DNA of 64,000 nt from Gordionus sp. m RMFG-2023 (GCF_954871325.1 NC_088775.1:44121561-44185560), one strand, 5' to 3'. Counted from the stretch's first letter, positions 1-11,880 are shown. Numbers and translations are program-made. Notes: a model not told the origin generated them from the sequence alone.

Positions 1-10
1 GGGGCATAAA

Positions 11-130
11 ATGGTGAGAGTAAAATTCATCGACGGAAAGGAAGGAGTTAGACATGTAGAACAGATACAGAAGAGAGTAGAGTCTGAAAGATTAAGGTCC
101 AGCCATGACGCGGCGAGAAGAAAGGGGTAG
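11..130 (+). mobile_element. LTR retroelement fossil: tail of pol (integrase C-terminus), probably Ty3/Gypsy-like
   Basis: Forty codons open from near the window start to a TAG stop. The peptide contains VKFIDGKEGVRHVEQIQKR, which resembles the last stretch of Ty3/Gypsy integrases, where a hydrophobic strand is followed by a conserved HV(D/E)Q(L/I) motif just before the end of Pol. The rest of the element lies outside the window to the left. Base composition is richer in G and C than the DNA that follows. The family call rests on one short motif, so it is tentative; a non-LTR or host origin cannot be excluded. Confidence 0.35.
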
Positions 131-890
131 ATATCTGAAGAATTCCGGGATTAAATCAAATTTAATTTTAAAAAAAAATCGATAATGATAATTAACACAA
201 GATAGTAATACCTCCGCAATTACGGGATTAAATCACATTTAAGAAAAAAAAAAGGATCAATAATGATAATGATAACCGGTGGTAATAATGTTTGGGCTAA
301 AGGAACATATATAAAAAAAAAAACTTTCATGATTCTCGAGTTAAAGTACATAGAAAATAATATTACCAATAGTGATAATTAACTCCAGATAGTAATACCT
401 CCGCAATTCCGGGATTAAATCACACTTAGTTAGAGTGCCAATAAATAATGCACCAAAAAGTTAAAAATGTTGGGTATGTTAACCAAAGTAATAAATTAAA
501 GTAAAGGATAATTTTGGGAGATGTCGGAGTCATAAATCAAAAGTTGGAAATAAAATTTGTATATAGTTGGAGAATGGAATAGAAAGGAGTAACAATTGGA
601 CTAGGAAACAAATAAAAAATGGTTCCAAGTTGGACTGAAACACGAAAAAGATTTCTATAATGACAGTTGGAAGCGAGGCGCAAAACAAGGAAGGTTCCAA
701 TAATTGGGCTTTAAAAGGGGAATTTTATAAATGCAAAATTATATTTTTCTTTTTGTATAATTGTTAATTTTGTTAAAGAAAATTTTTCCTGTATTTTTTC
801 ATTTTGGCCCAAAAGAAAAGTGAGTAAAAAAAACTGTTATTAATTTTTTTTTATTATACTTTTTTTTTCTTGAAAAAAAGAATGTCGGGT
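131..890. repeat. AT-rich non-coding stretch with degenerate direct repeats, possible LTR or 3' region of the retroelement
   Basis: The block ending CGGGATTAAATCA occurs three times (about 143, 220 and 407), twice preceded by the same GATAGTAATACCTCCGCAAT context (about 202 and 388). No reading frame is visible. The stretch sits between a pol-like tail and a Gag-like tail, so it may be an LTR or untranslated region, but I could not pair two LTRs. Confidence 0.4.
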
Positions 891-904
891 AGACATCGTT
901 GTAT

Positions 905-1656
905 CCAATGACATATAATAATACCTAGACTGACGATTCATTCATTAAAATGCATTTTTAACCGTCGTGAAAAGCAAATCAGCTGGACCCGCCATTTTGG
1001 TAACCTTTATAATAATTATTTTCATGTTAAAAACTAATATTAAATTGATAACTTACTTTCTTATTATCTCGATGATCAGGCAATTCTTTAATAAAGTTTG
1101 CATCAGATATAATATAAAATTAGGCTCTCGTTAAAAATTTTAATATTTATTACAGTAACCAAGATGGCGTCTCTAGCTGATTTGTATTGATGTACCAGTG
1201 GCGTAGCTAAGAATTTTCCTTAGAGGGGGTCCATAGATATAAAATCTGGGGGGCTTCGCCCCCCAGGCCCCTTTTAACGGGCCTTCGGCCCTTTTGCCCG
1301 GCCTTCGGCCGGGTTTATCTAACAAATCATAACCATATCTTGGATAATATATAATAAATATATTTTTTAAATGCATCAATAATTATGTTATTATAATTTA
1401 GTAGATTATTCTCAATGACTTTATAATAATACTATCCAGAATAATTTCAATAGTAATATAATATCCTTCCACAAACATCAAAACCAGAAAAATGTAATTC
1501 ATATAAAATCACTTTTAAGTCTTTTGAACATATAATCTAAAAAAAATTTTGCTCTGGGAGGGGTCCAAACCCGAAAACCACCCCCGTAGCTACGCCACTG
1601 TGATGTACACTTTTAATGAATGAATCGTCAGTCTAGGTATTATTATATGTCATTGG
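905..1656. mobile_element. MITE with about 42-bp terminal inverted repeats, split by a hAT element
   Basis: The left end starts CCAATGACATATAATAATAC and continues through TGACGATTCATTCATT; the right end is its near-perfect reverse complement ending TCATTGG. Both ends are flanked by TTGTAT (899-904 and 1657-1662), a possible 6-bp target duplication. A second inner inverted pair is visible (AGCAAATCAGCTGGACCCGC at about 975 against AGATGGCGTCTCTAGCTGAT at about 1161). Without the nested hAT and one copy of its 8-bp duplication the MITE is about 340 bp. It has no coding capacity. The superfamily is unsure: a 6-bp duplication would fit Dada-like elements, but TAT alone would fit PIF/Harbinger. 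Confidence 0.75.
1196..1600. mobile_element. Non-autonomous hAT element, 405 bp, perfect 8-bp target duplication
   Basis: Starts CAGTGGCGTAGCTA and ends with its reverse complement TAGCTACGCCACTG. It is flanked by TGATGTAC on both sides (1188-1195 and 1601-1608), a perfect 8-bp target duplication. This TIR type is widespread in animal hAT elements. A GC-rich hairpin cluster (GGGCCTTCGGCCC at 1279-1291, then CCCGGCCTTCGGCCGGG) lies near the left end. No transposase remains. It inserted into the surrounding MITE and is therefore younger than it. Confidence 0.88.
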
Positions 1657-1857
1657 TTGTATCTATTGGGAGAATTTAACCATTAGATTGACTATTTTCC
1701 GAGGATATGTTAATGAGGATGGGCGCCCAATCTCGCCTTCGATTTGCCGAAATATAGTAGACCGATTGCCTCCAATACGCCGGAACAGAGTAGCTAGATC
1801 TCCCCCGGTCCAAAGGGGAGTTACGGGATAATAACGAATAATCGAGATCACTCCTAG

Positions 1858-2256
1858 TTACCGGAGCCCCGGCACCTCAGCACGCGCCCGAGGAGGAGAC
1901 GCTCTTGTTTCTTATGTGGTTCGCCTAATCATTTGCAGATGCGGTGCCCCCGTGGGCCAAATCGTAGGCAAAACTCGAATGATAATAGGGAAACGACGCG
2001 CCCCAGAAGCCGAAGCCCGGGAAGGAGCGACGCCCGGCCAGTTAGGACCATTTTGCCGCCTTTAACGATAGGGGTAATACCACAACAGGATCAATCCATA
2101 ACTGCGACGGGGCGACCAGTGGCGATTATAGAGCCGTTACGAGAAGAAACGGCGGAGGCGAGTCCCAGGGCCTATTACGCTGAGGAGTGGCCTATGGTCG
2201 ATTTGTCACCATCTGAGATTCAAGAGTTGTTGGAGGATGTGATGGGACCCGAATAA
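1858..2256 (+). mobile_element. LTR retroelement fossil: Gag C-terminal piece with CCHC zinc knuckle
   Basis: The open frame reads CFLCGSPNHLQMRC, a perfect C-x2-C-x4-H-x4-C nucleic-acid-binding knuckle, preceded by an Arg-rich run and followed by an Arg/Pro-rich then acidic tail ending at a TAA. An ATG at 1939 exists, but the knuckle begins upstream of it, so the frame is the remnant of a longer protein. G and C content is clearly higher than in the neighbouring DNA, as expected for an inserted element. An AATAAA overlaps the stop. It is in the same orientation as the pol-like tail at 11-130. It is a broken piece; most of the element is absent. Confidence 0.5.
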
Positions 2257-3182
2257 ATATTACTATTTTTTTTTTATAATAAAACAATTTTTTTTTTATC
2301 ATTTTCCTTATTAGAATTTCGAGAATATTTAAAATTCGATATTAATATATGGAATAAAACTTTTAAAATATTTAACATCATAGTATTTATTTTTATTTAT
2401 GTGAACATGTGTAGAATAATAGATGATTACTTTTTATTTTTATTTACGAACCCCCCCCCCCCTCCTTTTCGTCTTTGTAAAACAACTTTTTTTTGTGTTC
2501 AAAGGTTTTTATTTAATGGGGGCGTGTTGTAAATATTTTTATTTATTAATCATAATATTTTTTTTTTGAGTGTGAGTCATGAAATATTTTTTTTGGAGTT
2601 TTGTTTTTAATATTTTTTTTAAAATCGTGACCATTATTATAAATATTTTTAATATTTATTATATAAAAAAAAATAATAATCAGATATAAAAACCTGAAAA
2701 AGGTTAAAAAATTGTCATTATTATAATTATATATTTTTTAGAAAAATTTCCTTTGAAAGAAGAAAATAAAGACGTTATATTGTAAAATCATTTGTTTTGA
2801 AAAGGTAAATAAAAAAATAAAGACTTTGTATTTTAAAATAATAAGAACTACCAAGTTGAAAGTTTCTAGCCATTAGAACTTTAAAACATATCAGATTTAA
2901 GAATCCAAAATAACTTTTTCAAATTATTAAGAACCTAAACTTTTTATTGAGGAGGCCTACAGATTAAATTTTTTCTTCAGTCTCACCTTAAATTCCAATG
3001 ATTTAGCCCAACTTGAAATTTATTTATTAGCTTGGTCTGAATTTTTATTTAAAATTATATTATTTATAAATTAGACACATTTTAGAACTGCATGTTTCAC
3101 CTGTCAATAGATTATTCTAATGTGTGTTATATATTATTAAGATAGAAACAGAATACAATATGAATTCTGAGTCTGATTCATT
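2257..3182. other. AT-rich intergenic DNA, nothing recognised
   Basis: Long T and A runs and one C13 tract near 2450. No coding frame, RNA gene or paired repeat was seen. Confidence 0.6.
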
Positions 3183-3960
3183 TTGATGAGGATGGCATTC
3201 ATAGTTCAGGATGATTTAAAAATTATACCTTCTACCAAAATTGTAAAAAAAATGGGCATGCATTGGCCAAGTTTTAAAAAATATTTTGAATTCCACAAAG
3301 AGAAGGTTGGTAATATAAGTAATATTATTGTCAAATGTCTTCCAAATAAAAAGTATATTTCAGCATCTAAGTCATCCACAGTTAATCTATGGAAACATAT
3401 CTCTGTAAATTTATTTTGACATAACTTGTCTTAAATAGTTATAAATTTTAATATGTAACAAGATTTTTGTTATTCCTAATATTATATAGAATAATTAATT
3501 GAATTAACTTTTTATGAATATTTAATATTAATTGAATATATATTTATAAAAGCATCATAAACAATCATTAAATATAAAACTAACCATAAATAAGAAAATT
3601 CATCATATTAATCATTAAATATAAAACAAACCATAGATAATAAGAAAATTCATTTAGCCACATCAAATAAATTAAAACAAACTAAAATCAACTTTGGTGG
3701 AAAATCAAATTTTCAATGTATCAGCAAGGATAAATTTGATTCACAAATTATTAAATATATAATAAATGGAAATCATCCATATTCAACCTGTGATGTTGAA
3801 GATTTTTTTGAGCTAATAAACATCCGGCAATGTAATATGAAGATTATATGCAGAAAAACCTTAACTTAAAGAATATCAAAATATTTTGTTCAAATGAAGG
3901 ATTTTTTAATAGAAAAATTATTCGAGTCCAATTTTGCTTGTCAGCTGACTGCTAGGCAGC
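3183..3960 (+). pseudogene. hAT transposase fossil, N-terminal half (BED finger and start of core)
   Basis: Two pieces lie in order on the plus strand. At 3183-3420 the peptide KKYISASKSSTVNLWKHI matches the end of a BED-type zinc finger of hAT transposases. At about 3640-3960 the peptide KYIINGNHPYSTCDVEDF, then FFELINIRQCNMKIICRKTL and SKYFVQMKDFLIEKL, matches the conserved run just before the first catalytic aspartate (a final position, P-[FY]-S, FxxLI, SRxTL). Frame changes and stops separate the pieces. It is DNA-transposon debris, not a host gene. The downstream half appears to be cut off by the MULE that begins near 4040. Confidence 0.7.
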
Positions 3961-4057
3961 ATTTAATCGGTAAATAATTATTTTTATTTAATTTGAATTC
4001 ATAGTGGCGCGATTGCGTTTTAGACGACAATCATATGATTAGTGTTGTTAAAAAGTC

Positions 4058-4212
4058 GAGTTCACCCGACTCTGACTCAGAGTCTGAGTCGTTAGTCGAA
4101 TTAGTCGACCCACTAAAGTCGTGAATTCGAGTCGTGAACTCAAGTCAACTTGAGTCGAGAACATGAGTTTTCCACTTGAGTGGTGAACTTAAGTCGACTA
4201 GAGGACGAATAT
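4058..4212. repeat. Left terminal GAGTCGACTT-type repeats of the MULE
   Basis: Degenerate reiterations of GAGTCG, GTCGACT and GTGAACTC. This is the inverted, more decayed counterpart of the regular array at 11598-11850. Confidence 0.7.
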
Positions 4213-4479
4213 TTCGAATAGGTATTGTATAATATTTTTTTTACAATTAATTTGTAGTTTTCATGCAAAAATTTTATGCAAAATTTGAATTAATAAGAAT
4301 TTAAAATCTTCTTTTTTAATTAATTTTTTTTGTGAATTAATAATCTTTAGTTGAAATCTTTTATAGGTTTATTTTTATCATTTTTGTAAAATTATCTATT
4401 TTTTTTAGTGTATTAAAAGAACTAGTTTAAATATTTATATTAAATTTTTATATGTTATTTTACATGATCGTCTTATAAT

Positions 4480-6125
4480 ATTTTAATGTGATAATTGTCA
4501 TGTTATTTTTTAACATTTTTGAAATTTCTGGCACAAAAGGGTAAAAATATAATTTATATTATAAATATGTTAAATTATAAATTCAATGATGATGTTCCTT
4601 TGTAAACATGACACATATCATAATCTGTATTTTAAAACGTATTAGTTTATTTTTGACGCTAATGGGTAAAAATATAGATTTTAAATATGTTAAATTAAAA
4701 TTTCAGTGAAAATTTCCCCTAGATAAGTGACAATTGTCATAATCGTTATTTTTAAAGTTTTTTGAAATTTTTTGGCGCAAATAAGTAAAAATATAGGCTG
4801 TAAATACGTTTAATTAAAAATTCAGTGAAGATATACCATAGAAAAGTATTGTCATAATCGTTATCTTTGAACTTTTTTGAATTTTCGTAAAGTAAATAGG
4901 TAAAAATATATTGTAAATATGTTAAATTAAAATTTAAGCAAAGATGTACCATAGAAAAGTGACAATTGTCATAGTCGTTATTTTTGAACTTTTTTGAATT
5001 TTTTTAAAGCAAATGGGTAAAAATATATGTAAACATGTTAAATTAAAATTTCAGTGAAGATGTACCATAGAAAAGTGACAATTGTCATAATCGTTATTTC
5101 TAAAGCTTTCTGAATTTTATTGACGCTAAAAAATATAGATTGTAAATATGTTAAATTAAAATTTCAGTGAAGATATATATACCATAGAAAAGAGACAATT
5201 GTCATAATCGTTATTTTTGACTTTTTGGAATTTTTTTAAAGTAAATTGGTAAAAATATATATTGTAAACATGTTAAATTAAAATTTCAATGAAGATATAC
5301 CATAGAAAAGTGACAATTGTCATAATCGTTATTTCTAAAGCTTTTTGAATTTTATTGACGCTAAAAAATATAGATTGTAAATATGTTAAATCAAGATTTC
5401 AGTGAAGATATATATACCATAGAAAAGTGACAATTGTCATAATCGTTATTTTTGAACTTTTTTGAATTTTCTTAAAGTAAATCGGTAAAAATATATATTG
5501 TAAACATGTTAAATTAAAATTTCAGTGAAAATGTACCATAGAAAGTGACAATTGCCATAATCGATATTTTTGAACTTTTTTGAATTTTTATAAAGTAAAT
5601 AGGTAAAAATATATATTGTAAATATGTTAAATTAAAACTTAAGGAAAGATGTACCATAGAAAAGTGACAATTGTCATAACTGTTATCTTTTAACCTTTTT
5701 GAATTTTTTTAAAACAAATAGGTGAATATATATATTGTAAAGATGTTAAAATAAAATTTCAGTGAAGATGTACCATAGAAAAGTGACAATTGTCATAATC
5801 GTTATTTGTAAACTTTTTTGAAAGAAAATAGGTAAAAATATATATTGTAACCATGTTAAATTACAATTTTAGTGTAGATACCACAGAAAAGTGACAATTG
5901 TCATAATCGTTATTTTTGAACTTTTTTAAATTTTTTCAAATCAAATAGTTAAAAATATTTATTGCAAACATGTTAAGTTAAAATTTCAGTAAAAATGTAC
6001 CATAGAAAAGTGACAATTGTCATAATATTATTTTTCAACTTTTTTGAATTTTTTAAAAGAAAACTGGTAAATATATATATTGTAAACGTTAAATTAAAAT
6101 TTTAGTGAAGATACGAAAGTGACAA
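4480..6125. repeat. Left subterminal array of the MULE: about 14 copies of a 115-120-bp unit
   Basis: Each unit runs through GTAAATATGTTAAATTAAAA, TTTCAGTGAAGATGTACCAT, AGAAAAGTGACAATTGTCAT and AATCGTTATTTTTGAACTTT. Most units carry the exact 12-bp palindrome TGACAATTGTCA. Units differ by small indels and point changes; those nearest the terminus (4480-4730) are the most diverged. Confidence 0.9.
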
Positions 6126-7264
6126 GGTGACTTTTACCCTACGCCCGTTTATCTTATTAGGCGAGAAGGAGAGCACACTTTTTAATTACATAACCATTTA
6201 AATTTGAAAGTAAGGAGATTGATTTGTAAATCTACATGTATAAATAAATTTATTGATTTGAAAACTATCTAAATAAAAAAAAAGATTAAGTTTTGTTAAT
6301 TGTTTAGTTGTGTAACCCCCAGACCCGTGGTTTGGGTCTAAAAATTGACTAAACCAGCTCTGATCACGAGCCTCTGGAAAGGACCCGGAGTTCACACACT
6401 TAATCGTCACGCCTAAAAAATGCGAACATGTATTTTCTTTAAAAAATATTACAAAACGATACTGAATTTGTTATTATTTATATAAAGTATTTAAGAATAA
6501 ATGGGGGAAGAGGGGGGGGGATTAATTAAACCTTTTTTCGCAAAATAAATCATAATTCTTCCTCAAAAAAAATTTTTCTCGCAATTGATCAGACATACCA
6601 TGTTTTCTTTAAAAGTCAAACAAATCTTTTCCTCTTTTAATAATTTTTTTCAAAAAGGCAAAAACATAGCCATTCCCTATAATGTCAATATTATTTTTAA
6701 CTTCATATAATAAATATCGAATCCTGGAAAAAAACCCCCGAATAAAAACCTCCGGTAAAAAACCCCGAAATTTTTTTTTCGAATTTACTTAGGACCTAAT
6801 AATATCGGTATATTTTTATTTGGATTTATTAAAGTATAGGCAAATTAGTATTTTAGAAAAAATTATTATAGAAATATAATTTAATAATAAATTTTTTTAG
6901 GCCCCAATTCATTACTTAAAGATTACTCATATACCCTCCATAAAAAATGCTGATGTTCATATAGGTACTGGGACAAAAACATACCCCCAGTAAAATAACC
7001 CATGTATTACTAATTTTCGTAAAAATTATTTTCTATAGTAATAAATACAATATCCATCCTTAATTACTATATTAAGTTGACTAAATTTGACAAAATTTGC
7101 AATAAGATCTGTTTATTTTATTCAAAAATAATTATGTATATACAAATTTAATAATTTAGAATAATAATTATATCGGTTGACATCAAATAAAGGTGAAAAT
7201 CGCCCTCATAAAATCTAAGCTGGAAGGCTTTGCACCCTATCATGGTATTCCTCACAAAGTTTCT

Positions 7265-7800
7265 TTAACCGAATCTGGGTATTATAACTCTGCGATTTTG
7301 TTTTGGTGTCCAACTACCTACACGCCATCGTTCAAGTTTGGTTTCATCAGCAGCAACCTCGCATTTCATTTTATTAATCAATACCCAAATTGGTGGGCGT
7401 TTATTCCCAACCAGATATGAAAAATGATGATCCCAACCTTCGCATTGATTATTTGTGGGTACTTCATCGAATAGGGTGCTCTCATTCACGTTCCAAGTTT
7501 CTGGAGGAAATCGAGGCCCAATTCGACGTGTCTGGGATTGAGAATTGCTTCTTGTGACCTCCCTTGACTCCATTGATGTAATTTTTATCGAAATATTCAA
7601 GAATATCTTTACCATTAGTCGGAGATTTCCCATATCACATTAATGAACAAATGCTAAGCCGTCCCTCATGCCACAAAAGAAGCTTAGGGCTTCATCGGTT
7701 CTGTATTGGCTATCCAGACCTAGCTTTTGTAGTTTTCTATGGGTACTTTGACACAAATGGTAAATCATCCTCTGTTTATAATATGATCCCCTAATTGGAA
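7265..7800 (-). pseudogene. MULE transposase, C-terminal part, frameshifted
   Basis: Reading the minus strand, one frame gives HLCQSTHRKLQKLGLDSQYR then FFCGMRDGLAFV. A second gives YFDKNYINGVKGG, and a third gives RFPPETWNVNESTLFDEVPT, NNQCEGWDHHFSYLVGNKRP and PPIWVLINKMK. In intact invertebrate MULE transposases these follow each other directly: the end of the DDE core (FHLCQSxxRKxQxLGL), then YFExxYIG, then WN-TNNxxEGWH-IWxFI. At least two frameshifts and an in-frame stop break it. It sits in the middle of the 7.8-kb element and most likely belonged to it. The N-terminal half is not recognisable. Confidence 0.75.
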
Positions 7801-8699
7801 AAACAAATATAAATAATTTAACATATTAATGATCATACCAATGACAGTTTTAACATCGCTTATAGCAAACTTTTCGAAATAGGAAATAAATCCCTTTCTT
7901 GACATTTAGATAATATTATTTCGAATATTTTTCGTAAGATTTTGTGTTGGGGGGTGGGGGGGGGAACTGATATATAATGCAGAAAATTTGGACATATCAA
8001 TGTAATATGCCATGACCACTCACTTATAAATTTATTTATCAAAATTAATTATTGATAGGTTATACTAAAAAAATTAAATGAAAATTGAGAAGAAGAAAAT
8101 TGAGAAAAGATCCAAAAAATAAAGATTAAAATAGAAAATAAATGACCAATCCCGCCCCCATCTCTCTCTCCCATATTTAAAATTTGTAACAATAGCCAGA
8201 TTTTTTGGTTCTTTAAATTATTCAATTTAAAATGTATTATTTATATATTTATTCTTAAATTTCAATGATTATAGCGCCTCGATGGCACCAGTAAGTTTTT
8301 TTTAAATTTTTTTTTTAAAAAAAAGTTCTTATTTTAATTTATATTTAAAAAATTTTTTTTACCCAGTTTCTCTTTTCAAAAATAAATCTATTTTTTAAAA
8401 TAATCTAATAACAAATAAATGGTTCAGTCTCAACGCTACACCCTTACTAAAAATTTAATAATTTATTAAGCATATACTCGATTTAAATTATGATCAAAAT
8501 ATTTATGATAATATAAAATATTATTTACTCATATTATTTGTTATTATCATGCAAAATGAATCCAATTTTTTTGTGTTCAAAGCGTACCTATTTTTTTTAA
8601 AATACCATTTAAAAAAAATAACAATATTTATTTTTTTTTTAAATTGTTTTTTTATATGTATTACATGATTTTTAGATAAAAGAATTAAGATAATATATA

Positions 8700-9300
8700 A
8701 TTTTTACGTTGATAAATCTCATTTTGAACCTTTGCGCAAATAAACAAGAATATCTTAGTTCAATCTCCACTAAATGTTCTCATACATACAACTAACATTA
8801 AAAACGATCCTTCGTCTATATTATTTCTCAGCCTATTTTTTATAATACTAAATGTTCTCTCGCAATTAACTTGTGTAAATGTTAAAGAAATGTATTCATA
8901 TGTGAAAAATAAATTAGTGTATGCACTTGTGTGCTTATTGTATCTTTTAAGAATTTCATACAGGCATATTAAATAATTGTTATATTTATTATCACAATTC
9001 ACATTCTGAGTTATTATCTTATTCTACTTTTCATCAGACTCATCACCTGCTCATACGATATCATCGTCCATTTCATTTAATTCTGCTATTAAATCTTTGA
9101 ATTCACAGGCAAATAAACACAATTCGTTACGTTATTTAACATTCAATATATTTGTTGTGTCACTTTTTCCAAGGCCTTTTCAGAAATACCTTTACTATTA
9201 TTTTTATCAAAATGCCTAGGATAATATTGCACATTCAAAATAAACTCTCTTTTTGAAGAAAACCGTTCTGATGTTTATAATTTGTTCAATTATAGGACGA
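8700..9300 (-). pseudogene. hAT transposase C-terminal fossil (dimerisation region) nested in the MULE
   Basis: The minus strand gives LICLYEILKRYNKHTSAYTN and then LTFTQVNCERTFSIIKNRLR. The second is the diagnostic hAT C-terminal dimerisation motif (TFTQVxCERxFSxLKxIKxRLRxxL) of ZMYM/KIAA-type elements; a residue pair expected before IKNRLR is absent. Upstream pieces (HFDKNNSKGISEKALEKV, then EFKDLIAELNEMDDD) fit the preceding linker and are split by stops. No TIR was found for it. It is unrelated to MULE function and is taken as a nested insertion. Confidence 0.7.
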
Positions 9301-9589
9301 AATACTTAGACCCTAATTTCAAATCAAATCCAACAAGTTTTTTTTTCATCTCATTTATTTTTCCGACGATAACATCCACAACAATTAAGATAATCTGGTA
9401 TTTAAAAAAAAGTTATGAAGAATATATTTTTAAATGTTCCTAATAAATTTTAAATAACAAATAAAAATTGTTTATTAGCCTGCCCATTGTTAAAATTTTT
9501 CAAAGGTCCGTTAGCACTTTTTAAATTATTTAGCTAGCCAGCCCAATTTGATAGAAGGGCGTAGGCTAAAAACCAGATCATTTGGGCAA

Positions 9590-11060
9590 AAAAATTCAAA
9601 AAAATTTAAATAATGATTAACTGAAATTTTTATTTAACATGTTTACAATATATATATATATTTACAAGTTTGCTTTAAAAATTTTCAAAAAGGTTCACAA
9701 ATAATGATTATGACAATTGACACTCTTTTATGGTACATCTTCACTGAAATTTTAATATAACATGTTTATAATATATATTTTTACTTATTTTCTTTGAAAA
9801 AATTCAAAAAAGTTCCAAATAACGATTATAACAATTGTCAGTCACTTTTCTATGGTACATCTTCACTGAAATTTTAATTTAACGTTTTTACAATATATAT
9901 TTTTACCGATTTACTTTAAAAAAATTCAAAAAAGTTCAAAAATAACGATTATGACAATTGTCACTTTTCTGTAGTATCTTCACTAAAATTTTAATTTAAC
10001 ATGTTTACAATATGTATTTTTACCCATTTGCTTCAAAAAAGTTAAAAAATAACGTTTATGACGATTTTCACTCTTCTATGGTACATCTTAACTGAAATTT
10101 TATTTTAACATCTTTACAATATATATTTTTACCTATTTACTTTAAAAAAATTCAAAAAAGTTAAAAAATAACGATTATGACAATTGTCACATATCTATTG
10201 CGTCAAAAAATTTCAAAAAACTTTAGAAATAACGATTATGACAAGTGTCACTTATCTATGATACATCTTCATCGAATTTTTAATTGAACGTATTTACAAT
10301 CTAAATTTTTACCAATATGTTTCAAAAAATTTCAAAAAACTTTAGAAATATTATGACAATTGTCACTTATCTATGATACATCTTCATCGAATTTTTAATT
10401 AAACGTATTTACAATCTATTTTTTACCTATGTGCGTCGAAAAACTGTAGAAATAACGATTTTGACAATTATCACTTATCTATCACTGAAATTTTAATTTA
10501 AAATATTTACAATCTATATTTTTACCTATTTGCGTCAAAAAAATTCAAAAAACTTTAGTAATAACGATTATGACAATTGTCACTTATCTAGGGTACATCT
10601 TCACTGAAATTTTAATTTAACATATTTACACTATATTTTTTTACCTATTTCCGTCAAAAAAATTCAAAAAACCTTAAAAATAACGATTATGACAATTGTA
10701 ACATATCTATGGTACAACTTCACTTAATTTTTACTTAAACGTATTTACAATCTATATTTTTCCCTATATGTGTCAAAAAATTACAAAAAACTTTAAAAAT
10801 AACGATTATGACAATTGTCACTTATCTAGGGTACATCTTCACTGAAATTTTAATTTAACATATTTACTTTTTATGTTTTTACCCATTAGCGTCAAAAATA
10901 AACATGTTTAAAAATACAGATTATGATAATTGTCATTTTTAGAAAGGAACATATCACCATTGAATTTATAATTTAACATCTTTATAATATAAATTATATT
11001 TTTATCCTTTTCTGTCAAAGATTTCATAAATGTTAAAAAATAACATGACAATTATCACAA
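9590..11060. repeat. Right subterminal array of the MULE: about 12 inverted copies of the same unit
   Basis: This is the reverse complement of the 4480-6125 unit: TAACGATTATGACAATTGTC, ACTTTTCTATGGTACATCTT, CACTGAAATTTTAATTTAAC, ATGTTTACAATATATATTTT. The palindrome TGACAATTGTCA recurs in many units. Confidence 0.9.
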
Positions 11061-11597
11061 AGACGATCATGTAAAATAACTTATAAAAGTTAAATATAAA
11101 TATTTAAAAATAAATTATTAATACTAGTTCTTATTAACTAAAAAAATAGATTATTTTACAAAAATGATAAAAATAAACCTATAAATAAAAGATTTCAACT
11201 AAAAAATTGTTTATTTAAATAAAATTTACAAAAGAATTAATAAAAAAAGTTTATTAACAAAAAAGAAAAAATCATTTCAAATCAAATCAAATTTTGCTTA
11301 AAATTTGGCTTGAAAATCACTAATTAATTTTAACAAGAATGATATTACTTAACTTACATTGCAGCTTATCATTTTTTTATTAAAATATATCAAATAAATA
11401 TTCATTTTCATAATATGTTATAAAATAAAAAATATTAAATTATATCATTTCTTTAATATAATAAATATTTAAATATAAATAAAATAAATTATTTACTAAA
11501 AATAAATAAATAATAATTAATGCTTGTAATTTTTATTCACGACTTATTCAAGTTGGAAGTCTAAATTAAAAAAAATAATTGTATTGTTAATTAATAA

Positions 11598-11850
11598 TAA
11601 AAACTAATTTGAAATCACGACTTGAGTCGACTTGAGTTCACAACTTAAGTCGACTTGAGTTCACGACTTAAGTAGACTTGAGTTCACGACTTGAGTCGAC
11701 TTGAGTTCACGACTTGAGTCGATTTGAGTTCACGACTTGAGTCGACTTGAGTAGACTTGAGTTCACGACTCGAGTTCATAACTCAAGTCAGTTTGGGTCG
11801 ATTATTTCGACCCAAAACTTAGGCTCAGTTTTCGACTAAGTCGACTCGAC
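11598..11850. repeat. Right terminal 24-bp minisatellite of the MULE
   Basis: About seven near-perfect copies of GAGTTCACGACTTGAGTCGA plus CTT, followed by less regular GTCGA-rich sequence up to the terminus TTTAACAACA. It is far more regular than its partner at the left end. Confidence 0.85.
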
Positions 11851-11880
11851 TCAGTCGTTTAACAACAAACATCTTTGGCT

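Larger units (their letters stand above)
4040..11880 (-). mobile_element. 7.8-kb Mutator-like element (MULE) with about 2-kb array-built terminal inverted repeats
   Basis: The outermost bases read TGTTGTTAAAAAGTCGAG on the left and, reverse-complemented, TGTTGTTAAACGACTGAG on the right. Going inward both ends carry GAGTCGACTT-type short repeats, then a long AT-rich gap, then about 14 (left) or 12 (right) copies of a 115-120-bp unit in inverted orientation; the inversion still holds at CCTACGCCC near 6143 and GGGCGTAGG near 9557. The core (6160-9550) has a broken MULE transposase (minus strand, 7265-7800) and a nested hAT tail. Long TIRs fit MULEs. No clean 9-bp target duplication was found, so the exact ends are uncertain. 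The element is dead. Confidence 0.75.

Noticed and set aside
6198-6410. 70-codon minus-strand frame in the MULE core
   Set aside because: It does not match MULE N-terminal regions and has no motif.
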